Below are positions 32,971 to 45,304 of a stretch of 64,000 nt of DNA, in pieces. The stretch is taken from the NCBI GenBank assembly GCA_050084985.1, contig JBITNC010000001.1, positions 184,326,001 to 184,390,000 on the forward strand. The letters are read 5' to 3'. The position numbers were made by a program, and so were the translations under genes. The notes below the pieces were generated by a model. The model was not told the DNA's origin. It saw nothing but the letters and a program-made list of their open reading frames with translations, and searched no databases. Numbering within the stretch: the stretch's first letter is position 1; each line of letters begins with the position of its first letter. The stretch comes from Nageia nagi (taxonomy: Eukaryota > Pinophyta).

Positions 32971-35900
32971 CATTTATTTTCTTCCATGAAATATATGTGA
33001 TAACACCCATATTTCAAGTGCTTTATAATTTTATGGGCATTCTTGATGTTTGGTTCAATGGCAAAGACCAATCTTGTGGATAAGGACAAATATCTTTAAA
33101 GAGGTTTGTGACATTTCTCCTTTTCCACAACATTGCTATTTTCTATTGAATTCTTTAATAAATATGTTTAAAGAAATATCCTTCCTTTGTAGAATCTTAT
33201 TTAGTCCATCTAACTCCTTACATATGTTTATCCATAAGATTATTCTTTAGCCTTCAGATAGGTATGCAAAATATGGAAGAATACATTTGAAGGTTATGTT
33301 ATTTGGTTCTACGCTTAGCAATTGCATTCATTTAAAATTTATAGCCATGTTTATCTATGTTTGGTAATCGTTTGGTTCTACAAATATAATCTCTAAAGTC
33401 CTTATCTATTCTTCCATATTTTGCAACATGAAATTGTGTTTGTAGTCCACATTTTGTATACTTATCTATCATGGTACAAGAATAACAATATTTTACAGAG
33501 TTTGGTTCTACACCTGATAATTGCATCTATTCATCATGCATCATAAAATTGTATTTACAGTATACATTTTGCATACATGTCTATCATAGCTACAACAACA
33601 AAAATATTTTTGCATACATATCTATCATTGTACATAGTGAAAGAATACTAGGATAGATTACAGAGTTTGGTTATACACCTGGAAATTGTATTTGTGCATC
33701 ATGCATCATGAAAAATAGCCTACAGTCCATATTTTATATTTCTTACTAATATACAAGAATACTATCTAAAGTCATTGTCTATTCTTCCATATTTTACATA
33801 CTTGTCTATCATGGTTGCAACAACAACAATATTTTGTATACATGTTTATCATTGTACATTATCAAAGGATAGTGGGAAAGGTTATAGAGTTTGGTTCTAT
33901 GCTTGGAAATTGCATCTATGCATCATGCATCATGAAGTTGTGTTTGCAATCCATATTTTCCATACATGTTTATCATTGTACATGGTGAAATAATAATGGG
34001 ATAGTTTGCAAAGTCTAGTTATACACCTAGAAATTGCATCATGCATCATGAAATTGTATTTGCAATCCACATTGTACATACCTATCTATCATGGCATTCA
34101 TAATGTTAACTTTTTTCATACATGTTGATTATCATAGGAACAATGTAATAAGATGGAAATAAATTACATGTCTACCAATCATTGCATTGCATACTTGTCT
34201 ATCATGGGTACAACATTGATAACTTTTTCATACATGTCTATCATAAAACTGTATTTGCATCATGCCTCATGAAATTGTGTTTATGGAGTTTGGTTCTATG
34301 ACTAACAATTACCTTTGTTTAAAATTTTGTAAGGCCTTTTTAGATTATATTCATTAATTATTTCAAGTATTTCAATGATATGTGTAACTTTTGTAGCTTT
34401 GCAGTGGGGCATGGGATTTCATGGATAAATAGTTAAATGTGGGTTTCTTGCTCATGCAACTATAATGACAAACTTGATAGAATGACAAACTTGATAGATA
34501 TGAATTTTGCAAAATTAGTTTGATTGATGATCTTTCAAGGTACAATTTGTTTGTTTAAGAACTATTATGTATAGTTTAATAGCATGAGCCAATCTTATTG
34601 CATTATTTATTGGATGAAGAATTATAAATATATGCAAAATGTTGAAAAATATTTTTGCAAGTCAAGGGTTCTTGAAAAATGTGGAAGAATTATTTGATAA
34701 GATGTACAATAAATTGTGAGGTGTGAAACAAAGATGCAATTATTTTCATTGGTTATTGAGGAAGGATAAAACTCTTTGATAACATGTATGCAAAATAGTC
34801 ATCAACTATGCATGATGAAACACAAATTTAAGAACATTGTATTGATTATAATATATGCAAAAATAAGGTACAGAAAATGGATTTTCATCATGTATTGAGG
34901 TTGTGAATGTTATAAAATGTTACACCAAAAGGTCGACCTGTTAGTGAATTCACATACCTAGGATATTAACATTCCACCATGCTTTGCATATGATATTCTC
35001 TACGGATCTCATTCGTGGTAGCTCTAACTCATGGTGGCTCTCACTCTAGAAATTGTTAAATAGCCCTTTCCATGGTATCCCTTTCTAGGGATTCAAAATT
35101 GGAATGTATATCCTACTTTGATACCAAATGTTATGAACCATTACACCAAAAGTCTAACCTATTAGTGAATTTGCACATCCAAGATCTTAACATTCCACCA
35201 TGTTCTGCATTTGACATCCTCAATAGCTCTCACTCATGGTGGCTCTCACTTATGGTAGCTCTCACTCTTGTCTTCACTTGGTAGATCTATGCATGGTATC
35301 CATTTCTAGGTATTCAAACTTGTAACATATGGCCTATTCTAATATGAAATATTATGAACTATTACACTAAAAGGTAAACCTATTTGTGAATTTACACACT
35401 CAAGATCTTAACAATGAATGCCCAGCTAGACATGTAATATAAAATGGATTTATAAGATGCATGATGTAGACACAATTTCATGGATTGTAATGATGTATTT
35501 AAATATGCATGATAAAAATGTAGCTTCATGAACTATAATTATTAGATATTATGCATAAATGTGATGCACAAAATGGGTTTAATATAAAATGGCCCTAGAA
35601 TTGGATTTGAATGGTGCAAAATACAAATAAAAAAGCATGCAACCATGAAATGAAAGGGAAAGCAAGAAATATTTTGTACTCATTTTGCATATCTATCTAT
35701 CATAAATATTTTACACTCATACTATGAAAATATTTATACATTAGCATGACTGAAAGCAAGTAGAACATATACATTTTGTAGGAAAGAACATGAGATCAAA
35801 CAACTTACATGTTATCCTTGGTGGATATATTGCTTAACTTTTAATTTTTTGAATCAAATCAATATATTACCAATATAGTGTTTGTGTTATATCTTTTGCA

Positions 35901-35984
35901 ACCATTTAGAGAAAAAGGTTTTGATATTTTCCACATGCAAACCAAGAAATTAATTCTACCATCAAGTCTTACCATGGATTCTTA
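32971..35984. other. Presumed large intron: PPR debris in both orientations
   Basis: No exon of the SWIM-type gene is recognisable here. At 33,300-34,300 the minus strand carries repeated PPR-like text (CATACATGTCTATCAT is the complement of ATGATAGACATGTATG). Plus-strand copies lie at 34,600-34,900 and 35,415-35,560. A miniature LTR element sits at 34,908-35,413. The block at 35,590-35,690 is an inverted partner of 29,340-29,420. Confidence 0.5.
34908..35413 (-). mobile_element. Tandem miniature LTR element (TRIM/SMART-like), 3 LTRs
   Basis: Three copies of a 64-bp LTR lie at 34,908-34,971, 35,129-35,192 and 35,350-35,413, spaced exactly 221 bp. LTR ends are TGTTA...TAACA. Each of the first two interiors ends, next to the following LTR, with CTTTGATACCAAA (intact at 35,117) or a decayed form. 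Read on the minus strand this is a primer-binding site, TTTGGTATCAAAG. The other interior end gives the minus-strand purine-rich GCATGGTGGAA before the LTR. A 5-bp duplication GTGAA / ATGAA flanks the whole. No coding capacity. A single unit would be 285 bp, in the size range of the smallest known plant LTR elements. Confidence 0.85.
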
Positions 35985-36415
35985 AATCTTAGATTTCTTG
36001 GAAAAAGACTAAGAAGAGTGGAACGTGATTGGATTGGTTAATTTATATACTTATCAAGCATATGGAACCATACTATAGAAACAAGGATATGCTAAAGTTA
36101 ATTAGTTTTTAAACTAACTACAAGAATGAAAAGAATCTTGAAAATTCTATAGAGAAATCCTATTATTTTCTTGATTCAAATTGTTCATGCCATGAAACTC
36201 TTCCTAATGCATATTGGGTAAAGAGTCCATCAAATGCATAAACTAAATACATTGTTACCAATTTTGGTGTGTAATTTTTTGTATGCGAGTGTCTGTGGGC
36301 CTTACAAGGAAACCTTTGTAAACATGTGTTGAAGATTATAACTCTACTTGAACATGGATGGCCAACAAATTTGTTCCTTTTTTTTGAATCTATATTTTAT
36401 TTGAATGATTTTCCT
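35985..36415 (+). pseudogene. SWIM zinc-finger exon of the MULE-derived gene
   Basis: The translation around 36,190-36,390 gives NAYWVKSPSNA, YIVTNFGV and FFVCECLWALQGNLCKHVLK, a SWIM finger of form C-x-C-x8-C-x-H. The preceding 35,990-36,180 carries LIYILIKHMEPYYRNKD-like text, the segment normally between transposase core and SWIM in these proteins. Stops interrupt it. It is on the same strand as 31,860-32,970 and in the expected order, so it is most simply the same gene. SWIM fingers bind DNA or protein. Confidence 0.7.
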
Positions 36416-36970
36416 TGATCTGGATTTGATTTGAATGAGATACCTTCTATTGAACATGTCTATAAGGACATAGAACCTGATTCTAATGAGTTATTTGTTG
36501 TTGAACATATATTTAAGGATATGGAGCCTAATTCTAATGAGTTATCTTCTACTAAACATATCTCTAAGGACATGGAGCTTGATCAAAAATCACAAGTACA
36601 AAATACTCTGGTTGTCATCTCTCCAAACAAGTAACACAAACTCAATCAATATATTAAGATATTAAGTGAAAGATCACTTGATTCTAAAGGAAGAGCTCAA
36701 AGAGTTATAACAGATATTGTTGTCATGATAGCTCAATTGTCCAAGAATTTTTACCTAATATTGATATTTCTTAAAGAAGAAAAAAGAGTTGGATTTCTCC
36801 AAGATATAAGAGAAAGAAGAGAAATTTAAAAGAAACTTTTACACCTGATCTTAATGTTCATGCAAGTGAGTATGAGTAGTATGATATTCCTATATTGAAA
36901 GAACATGGTCATAAACCAAAGAATATTACTCCTATAAAAAGTAAGTTATGAATTATAGGAGTTTAGGGCT
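36416..36970 (+). pseudogene. Probable C-terminal part, 17-residue acidic repeats
   Basis: An open frame at 36,431-36,634 encodes three 17-residue repeats (EHVYKDIEPDSNELFVV, EHIFKDMEPNSNELSST, KHISKDMELDQ). Downstream text reads RSLDSKGRAQRVITDIV and, in another frame, WISPRYKRKKRNLKETFTPD and YDIPILKEHGHKPKNITPIK. A strong donor-like AAAAAGTAAGT lies at about 36,937. No family is recognised for this tail. Placement after a SWIM finger makes it the likely C-terminus of that gene. Confidence 0.45.
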
Positions 36971-39094
36971 TATAACATTCATATTTTTTATTATATGTTA
37001 ATATTTACACTTATATATGTATTGTGTTATTGGTGTTGTAGAGAAAGCGTGAAGACAACAATGTTCTTGTAAGATAGTGTTAAAAGGGGAATCGTCTAAC
37101 ATCAATCATTATTAATTTTGAGACCTTAATCATGGATGTTAAAATTGTAAAAGTTGCAAAGTTGTAATATCTATCATGCTTGTCCTAGAAAAAAATTGTA
37201 AAAATTGCAAAGTTGTAATTTCTTCCATACTTCATCCAACAAAAAATTATAAAAATTATTAAGAAAAAATTGCATAAGGTGTGATTAGCAAGTTGTATAG
37301 TGAGAACTACTTTATGTGATGCATTGGTATTTCTTGCACTCACTGGATTGTAATTTGTATAATTTTATTAATATAATATATGGACCTATAGGTTAAATTA
37401 TTATCTAACATTAAATTTGTGGTGTGATTTTTTGAGGTGATAACTTTTTCATACATGTCTATCATTAAATTATATATCTACTAAAGGATATGAAATTCAT
37501 AGCTACAATAAGGATGCCTTTAAAATATTTAAAATTTGTTTGTATTCCATAAAATTGAATACTTATATGCTTTTAAAATCTACAACAAGGATATGTAATT
37601 CATAGCTACATGCAAGACATTGCAACAAATATTACTATCCATGAATACTTATAAAAAACTATTTCCTTTATAATCTTCAAAATATTTTTAAAATGAGTAC
37701 TTGCAATAAATATTATTGTCCATGAAATTGTGTTTGCATCATGTATGCTGTTGAATAATTTCTAGGCCTTTGTATTCTTCAACATTTTTCATACATGTAT
37801 ATTAGAGCATTCATAAACACAACATGAAAATATCATGCTTGTTGTTGATCAATCTTGGTGTTTAAACATCAAAGGGAAATAATGCAAATGAGAAAACATC
37901 AAGTATGTGAAACTTTTTAAAGGCATGATTAAAAATGTATCACAATTTTGTGTATTCTTCCTCATGCACTAAATTGCTATGGTTTACAAACAAAAACATT
38001 ATGCAATTTTCCTCAAAGTAGGCCTAGAATTCTTTTTGATGCTTGAAATCATTATTTTTATACTTGAAATGTTACATGATTTTAAATAAGTTGCAATACC
38101 TCAATTCTTACCACCCTACAAAATTGCTATGGGTTTATATTCAAAAAATTTATACAATTTTACTTAAAGTACAATGCCTAGATTTCTTTCCTTGCTTAAT
38201 GGGTTTACATCAAAAAATTTATATGATTTTGCTCAAAGTACAATTCCTGGACTTCTTTTGTTGCTCAAAATCACTATATTTTATACTTAAACCAAGACAT
38301 AATTTTATAGAATGAACAATAAAGTATCACAATTTTAATGTTCATTTTAAGGCTCAAAGTATGTTCTAAGTTTAATAATTGTTTCTCCAATAAAGCATCA
38401 TGATTTTAATGATCATTTTAAAAAAATGTTATGTCATTTTAAACTATTTAACCCCAATGGTTTAAAAGGGCATTCTTACATATACACCCATTGAAATTCT
38501 TGTAACAATTATTAAATATGATCTTAAACTAATTAATTACATTTTCTAAAAAAACTTGAGATCCTTATAGTTTCATGGACTAAAACAATCCCATCATAAG
38601 CATAAATATGCAATTGTTAGGCATAGAACAAAACTGAGCAAGAAATTGGAAAGAGACCACAGTCATAGATGTGTATAAAAAATGTTATCATTATTGTAGC
38701 CATGAAAGACAAGTATGCAAAATATGGAAGAATAGCAATGTTATGTATAGTGGCAAATATTCGCCAATCAGCTTATATAGGGTTTTTTTATATTTAAATA
38801 TTTTGAATATTCAAACCTCAAATATTGCACCATTTAGCCCAATTTTTTCAAGAATAAAAAAAATTATGGGTCGGCTTGCCAACCTTTTATAATTTTTTTA
38901 TAAAGATAAGTGCAAATAGCCACCTATACTCCTATATTTTTACAATATATAGTCTTGAAAATAAAATAAAAAATACTATTTATCGATGAAATTACCAATA
39001 ATACCCTATATATAAATTTTATAATCATTTTAGAGTAATCAAATTACTTAAATTCGATGATCATTTTACATTTCTAAGGAATTACAAACACTCA
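36971..39094. other. AT-rich non-coding stretch
   Basis: No recognisable gene or element. Weak internal repetition at 37,990-38,290 (CAAAAAATTTATA and CTCAAAGTACAAT, period about 80 bp). Several small open frames here have no family likeness. Confidence 0.5.
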
Positions 39095-39430
39095 TCACCT
39101 AAATATTGCAGATGCTTGTCACATAAATATAGTAGATGATTATCACTTAAAGATTGCAGAGGCTCATTACCTAAATATTATAGATGATCATCACCTAAAG
39201 ATTGTAGATGATCATCACCTAAATATTGCATACGATCATCACCTAAAGATTATAGAAGCTCATCTCCTAAAGATTGTAGACGCTCGTCACTTACATATTG
39301 GGAACACTCATCACCTAAGATATGAAGATGATTGTCATCTAAGTTTTACAGATGCTCATCATCTAAGGATTGCATACGCTCATCATCTTAATATTATAGA
39401 TGCTCGTCACCTTGAGATTATAGATGTTCA
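39095..39430 (-). repeat. 24-bp minisatellite, 14 units, octapeptide on minus strand
   Basis: Exactly 14 consecutive 24-bp units (336 bp), consensus TCACCTAAATATTGCAGATG followed by CTCA on the plus strand. Read on the minus strand every unit gives an octapeptide of the form DEHLQYLG or DDHLQSLG. In this frame the interruptions are CAA-to-TAA changes. The length is a multiple of three and no unit has an indel, which suggests a former coding repeat. No flanking coding sequence is recognised. Confidence 0.85.
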
Positions 39431-40098
39431 TCACTTTCTAAAGCCCATAACTTTTTATAGGTCTCATATCCAAGCAAATGATATACCATTGGATAGAGCT
39501 AAAAAATACCTTTAAAATGAGTTATCACATGACCTCTTTTGAGCAAGTAATGAGTCATAAAAGACAAAAAAATGCAAATAATTTCGTAGATATGTAATTT
39601 ATGCCTACATTTAGAATTCCCATAAACGTTGTGATCTAATGAATGCCTATATAATGAATCTTATCTTAAACCAATCAATTGCATTTTCTAAAAATACTTA
39701 AGAGCCCTCATAGTTTCATGGACTACAATGATCCCATCATAATCATAAAGATGCAATTCTCAAGCATAGAACCAAAATCAATAAGAAATTGGAAAGATAC
39801 AACAATCATTGATAATAGGAAAATATGTGTTATCAATTAAACTAATTTTTCATGATGCATCTCTATCAAGGTTGTTATTATAATTGCATACAAATAATAC
39901 ATAACCTAATCAAAATTGAAAATAATATACATAATGCATTGGTTCATTATCAACTACCATAGTCAAATTCAACTTCATTATCAACCATCATATTCAAGTT
40001 CATCAACTTCATATTGAACCCCAATAGTAAAGTTCATTGTCAACCATAATAATGAAGTTCATTTCTCTTGGTTTTCTAGTTGTAGCTAAACTATTCTA
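39431..40098. other. Non-coding, PPR-like scraps
   Basis: No gene seen. Short stretches at 39,640-39,800 repeat text found at 30,450-30,580 and 38,520-38,640 (AATCAATTGCATTTTCTAAA, CATGGACTACAATGATCCCA), belonging to the PPR-derived repeat family. Around 39,960-40,060 there is a short degenerate TTCAACTTCATTATCAACCA repeat. Confidence 0.45.
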
Positions 40099-41082
40099 TT
40101 AATCAATCCACCTTTGTCTCTTGGCTTTAGGTTTCTTGAAAATTTTGAGAGCAACATGAGTCCTTTTTAATCATTTTCTTAAGGGTTTACATATGATAAA
40201 TTCCTTCTTCTTGAATGGATCAACAATGATCCTATGGAGTTATATATAGAGATTCTTTTAAATCCTCCTTTCATCTATCATATGACCTACTTCAACATCC
40301 TTAACCATTAGGATCAGATAGACACCTGCTAGAAAGCTATCAAGGAAGAGTTTGTAACACTCCTTTCCTTTGCACTTCAGTTTTAGTTGCCTCCCCCCCT
40401 TGTTGATGGTTAATTTTCCATATTCATATATCTATATCTCTTTGTCAAATCTCAAAATAAAATCCTTCCCACCTTCCTAGAATCTCTCTCTAAGTGAATC
40501 ACTTATGTAATATACTACTATTGTAACCAACAAAATACAAAACTGATCATTCCAAACCAAAATGAATATTATTTAATGGGTTATTCTTGGCATCATTTAA
40601 TATAAAGTACCATATATCATCAAATTTTCCTAAATAGAATAGTTTGTAGTAGTTGGACAAACATCCAAGGACTTTATCAGCAAGTAGCTAGAATAGTTAC
40701 ACTCACTCCTCATAGGTCTTATAGCTTGTTGAAGTACATACTTGATATTAAAATAACCATTAAGATATCATTCTTTAATATCCCCCATCCATTACTTTTT
40801 GTATTCTTTAGCTGCCTATTTTATCAAACCATCAAGGTCTAATTTCACATGCAACCTTTTATTTTTTAACAACCAATTAGCAATAAGTACTATAATACAA
40901 CTACAAGCCTTTGTAGTTCCAAAATATTTAGTGTATTGGGATATGTTAGCCTTTGATATGCAAGTACATAGTTTGTATGCTTTACATAGACTATCCAATT
41001 CTATTTTGCATCATTCTATATTTTATGTATAATCAATTGTAGAATTATCAACATCCACTCTTAGTCACTCTTCCTTTGAGTC
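40099..41082 (-). pseudogene. Unrecognised minus-strand terminal exon, about 328 codons
   Basis: One minus-strand frame runs from 41,082, just after an acceptor-like TATTTTGGCTTTGCAG, to a stop at 40,099. It has about 14 in-frame stops but no frameshift that I can see. Each stop fits a C-to-T or G-to-A change (CAA, CAG, CGA or TGG origin). Blocks with coding character are NISQYTKYFGTTKACSCIIV, IANWLLKNKRLHVKLDLDGL, YVLQQAIRPMRSECNYSSY, LKCKGKECYKLFLDSFLAGV, HMIDERRI and RIIVDPFKKKEFIICKPL, with a basic C-terminus (KKPKAKRQR). I do not recognise the family. Neighbours upstream on this strand are the 181-bp array and an exon pair at 50.8-51.4 kb, which may belong to the same gene. Confidence 0.5.
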
Positions 41083-41364
41083 CTGCAAAGCCAAAATATT
41101 ATGGTGGTGAGTGTACTAATAAACATGTATGCAAACACAATTGCATGGAATGCAATTATTAGATGATACATATAGTTTCATCAAATATTATCATTGTGAG
41201 TGCCCCTATAAACATGCATGAAAATTATGTAATAATATAAACAAACCTAGAATTGCTTGATAATATGGAGTCTAACAAAATTTAGTACATGTAACCCAAC
41301 ATATATAAGTATAAATTAAAGTTTTTTTTATTATTAAATGGTTCATCAAGTTGGCCATCATTGA
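41083..41364 (+). other. PPR-derived scraps
   Basis: Contains AAACATGTATGCAAA and TGGAATGCAATTATTAGATG (NMYA, WNAIIR), relics of PPR text. Otherwise non-coding. On the minus strand it would be an intron before the 40,099-41,082 exon. Confidence 0.4.
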
Positions 41365-42118
41365 ACATGTCTTATATTTCTTGGGGTTCCTAATTTTGCA
41401 ACTTCTCATTATCAACTTGTATCTCATCAGGCTGTCACTCCCTTTGCTTATATACAAAATTTTATAAACAATGGAAATCATAACATTGCATAAATGGTAA
41501 CAAGCCAAAAAATAAGGATGCAAATCTCATCCTACCTTTTTGGATTTTTTTTTTTATTTCTTAGGGATCCTCATTTTGCAACTTCTCATTATTGACTTGT
41601 ATCTCATCAGGTTGTTGCTCCCTTTGCTTCCATCTAACATTTTATCAACAATGGAAATCATAACATTGCATAAATGGTAACAAGCCAATAAAATAAGGCT
41701 ATTACAAACCTCATCCTTCCTTTATTGACTTGTTTCTATTTCTAAGGGCTCCTCATTTTACAAATTCTCATTATCAACTTGTATCTCATCAAGTTATCAT
41801 TCCCTTTACTACCATCTAACATTTCATCAATAATGGAAATCATAACATTATAAAAATTATAACAAGATAACAAAATAAGGATGCAAACCTCATTATACCT
41901 CTCTTGACTTTTTTTATGTTTCTAGGGGCTCCTCATTTTGCAACTTCTCATAATCAACATGTATCTCATCAAGTTTTTGCACCCTTTGTTTCCATTGAAC
42001 ATTTCAGTAACAATGGAAATCATAACATTAAATAATTGGTAACAAGCCAACAAAAAAGGGATGTAAACCTCATCTTACCTTTCTTGACTTTTTTTATTTC
42101 TAGGGGCTCCTCATTTTA
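41365..42118 (-). repeat. Tandem array of about 181-bp units with coding character
   Basis: Four to five units with period 180-184 bp. Each has the plus-strand order GGCTCCTCATTTTGCAACTT, CTCATTATCAACTTGTATCT, CCATCTAACATTT, CAATGGAAATCATAACATT. On the minus strand each holds an open stretch of about 30 codons, WKQREQQPDEIQVDNEKLQ continuing NEEPLEIKKVKK. This is followed at once by a donor-like AAAGGTAAGATGAGG (42,075) or GGTAGGATGAG. The remainder looks intron-like. The array is interrupted by TE4 at 42,118 and resumes at 47,790 and 49,709. Seen: repeats and the conserved frame. Inferred: tandemly duplicated exons. Confidence 0.75.
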
Positions 42119-44550
42119 TGATCCATAAACTTTTGTAAAGCCATGATTATTCAAGAATTCATAAATGGATTCTCAAAATTGCATTTTTAATCATACATGA
42201 ATCATAACCATTTTACTCCTAATCTCTAACTTCAAAAGGCTGAAGACTATATGGCATCTTGGCTAATTTTAATCCATCTTATTCCTTATTATACAACCTA
42301 CTAATAATGAGCTTAAACATAATGAGCACAACCATACAATAAGATCCATGCTCCTACACATAACAACATCATTAGTTCCCACTCTTGAACAAAAATAAGT
42401 AAATAAATACACACATAAAATAGAGACACAAATATTTATATTGGTTCCTCCCAATGCAGGAGTACATCCAATTTAATGAAGCTCTTTTATTGGCCAATGA
42501 ACATTACAACAATGAAAGACTATAGAGAAAATATTATCTCATAATAACCTACAACACTCCTTGATACTATAATATTTTAAACTAATGCATCCATATCCTT
42601 GATCTATCAATTGATTGAATGGAATATTAGTTTCTACCATAAAGGTAGAAATAGTGTAACTTGCTCTTTCCTTAAACCTCCATGATCTCTAACAATCCTT
42701 AATCAACTTTATCAATTCTACACTCTCAAGCATCCATAGAATGATTCAAGAATGTATAACAGTACTCCATGAGTTCCCATAGAAGTGCCAGCCTCAACAA
42801 CCAAACCTCATGACTTTGTAATCATGATGCAAGTGCTGTAAAAATAGTTTTGAAATAGTTTGTACATTTTGAATCCTCCATATAATCCTCATGAAACTTC
42901 ATCAGATGATTCTAAATTATATCAAGATCTAAACATGAAGATCTCCAGTGATAATCTTCACCCAATGCCCTTTGAATTTTAAACTAGTTTATTGTACAAC
43001 CTCTAAGAACCCACATATCATGAAGGTTGATAACTTATCCAACTACTAGAGAAATATCTACAATAACTAGACAATAATTACAATTTTAAGATAACATAAT
43101 GCTATGGTTGACACTCATAGCATTCTTACTCTTAATATGCTTGCCACATTCATATCAAGAGATTCTATCTCAATAATATAAAGAGTAGTATAGAATTACT
43201 ATGATGCAATATGAAGTCATCCTATACCAAGAATCATACTTGCATATTGACCAACATGGCCAAGGTGCTTCCACCTCCAAGTAACCAGTAGCAACACTAG
43301 AAATATAATGAAGAGAAGATCTCATGAAGGTCTATTATACCTTGGATTGATTCCCATACACTATTGTAGTAACAATGATCTCCATGGCTATAAACACTCA
43401 CCATCTATAGCAAAATATTCTCCAACAATTATAACAAGCTACCTATAGTAAATGCTACAATACTTATCTCTCCAAATGATTTCCACTATCCTATTTCCAA
43501 TAATAATGAATAATAAAATACATTTAACAAGAACATATACCATGCCCCTCACTCATAACATTCTCATGCATAATGAAATCTATCACATTTAAATAATGTG
43601 ATCTTCCTACTACATGGAAAATGAAAACCCATTATGACTAAATAGTAGAATAATCATTCACAATCAATAATGTTTGCAGTCTCCATCATCTAGCATCAAC
43701 AAAATAATGCATATGGGTGCCAATATGAAGTATTTCTAATCCTATAATATCCTAGCATCTACTAGAACTCCTTAGGTTCATCTCAATAGTGCTCTATGGC
43801 TTGGCTATGGTATAAATCCTCCATAAGCAATTGGAACAATGAGAAGAAAGAAGAGTATAAGAAACTTTGATATACCTTGGAGTGATTTCATCCATTATGT
43901 CAATCATTATAGCTCCTCCATGGCTACATGTCCTCCTATTCATGGTTAGGTCTACTCCAATAATGGTAATAGCCTACTTATAGGAATGCTACCTCCAACT
44001 CTCTCACTTTCTCCCAAGACTCCTTCCTCTCTCCAACTTGGGTTTCAATCTCTTCAAATGCTGCTCTTGGATGCATTTCTCCTTACCAGACCCATCTTTT
44101 CACATTCCCATGACTTTACACTTCTTTTAACATCCTATAATGGTTGTGACCTTTTACTTGCACCAAGATTCCATTATTACCATGATGTGGATGCCCTAAA
44201 TGATAGTTGGCATGGTATGGATGCCCTTCATGTAATATTTTGGATAAGGATGATTTGTAAGAAACTAACACTTATGGAAGCCAAATATTTGAAAAAGATA
44301 GGCATGCATATACCTATTGAAAAGGTATATTTGATGAATATATAATGAATAAATAATCAAATTAATTAGATCTATGTATCAAAACTTATTCCTTATCAAA
44401 TATGATTGATCTATTTTCATGATAGGTTCTACCTATAACAACACCACCAAACTATTAGGAATAGCTCCAAACACCACATAAATATGAGAATTCACCAATT
44501 CCTCACTCCTATGATATTTGGCATTAAATATATAATCTATTTTTGGATCA
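42119..44550 (-). repeat. TE4 3' LTR (minus-strand orientation)
   Basis: A 2,432-bp copy of 45,318-47,789. An open plus-strand frame at 43,986-44,345 has a relative at 47,269-47,589 simply because both are LTR copies; no family likeness. Confidence 0.85.
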
Positions 44551-45304
44551 CACCTTCCTAATGCAAAGGTTTTTGGTCCCACAAAAGCTATGGAAATTTT
44601 GAATAATAAAAATCTCCAATTGAACTTGTGTCTTCCTTCCTAGATACTATCTTCATGAATTCACATATGTATGGATGCAAGAATACAAGAATATTAATAA
44701 TGAATTTATGCAAGGATAAATAATCATATACTAGCATTGAACTATTACAACTTATTGTACAACTTGAACATGAACATGGGAAATTGAAATAAACTTACGT
44801 ACTTAGTTATTGTTTCAACTATCTAAACAGAATGGTGTTGACATTTTAAAAGTAGTTCTTCCAATGGTGCTAGTGATGTTCACCCTATTGTTCCAATATA
44901 CCAAATTGATGGATTATATCTAATTTTGAGTATAAATATCCATGATGCACTAACCTCTAGTCATGGTTGATCAAACTTCCAAATTGATCCATTTGAATCA
45001 TACCTTCCTAATGGGAACAAAAATGTATTATTTTCAAGAAGATAAGTCAATGATAAGATCACAAAATTAACCAATAATCCTTAAACCTTCACAACCTACC
45101 CATACAAGCTAAGAAGCATCCAATTACTCCTTTAAGAAGTTCAATAAGCCTATCAAATTATCACTCTCTTCTTTGTTAACAATAATACAATAACTCTAAT
45201 AATCTAGCAATAATTCTCAAATTTCAAAATTATCAACTGAAAGAATGCTAAGAAGTTGTAGCAATTAACATTAACACCCAAACATGCCTAACTTTGAACT
45301 TGCA

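Noticed and set aside
36937-37056. Intron with donor AAAAAGTAAGT and acceptor GGTGTTGTAG after the 17-residue repeats
   Set aside because: Splice-like sites are attractive, but the following frame ends within a few codons and no homologue supports it, so no exon was called.
39095-39430. CRISPR-like regular repeats
   Set aside because: Units are directly adjacent without unique spacers and vary among themselves; this is a eukaryotic minisatellite.
43986-44345. 119-codon open frame with a relative at 47,269-47,589
   Set aside because: The two are the same segment of the two TE4 LTRs; conservation reflects LTR duplication and the frame has indels between copies.
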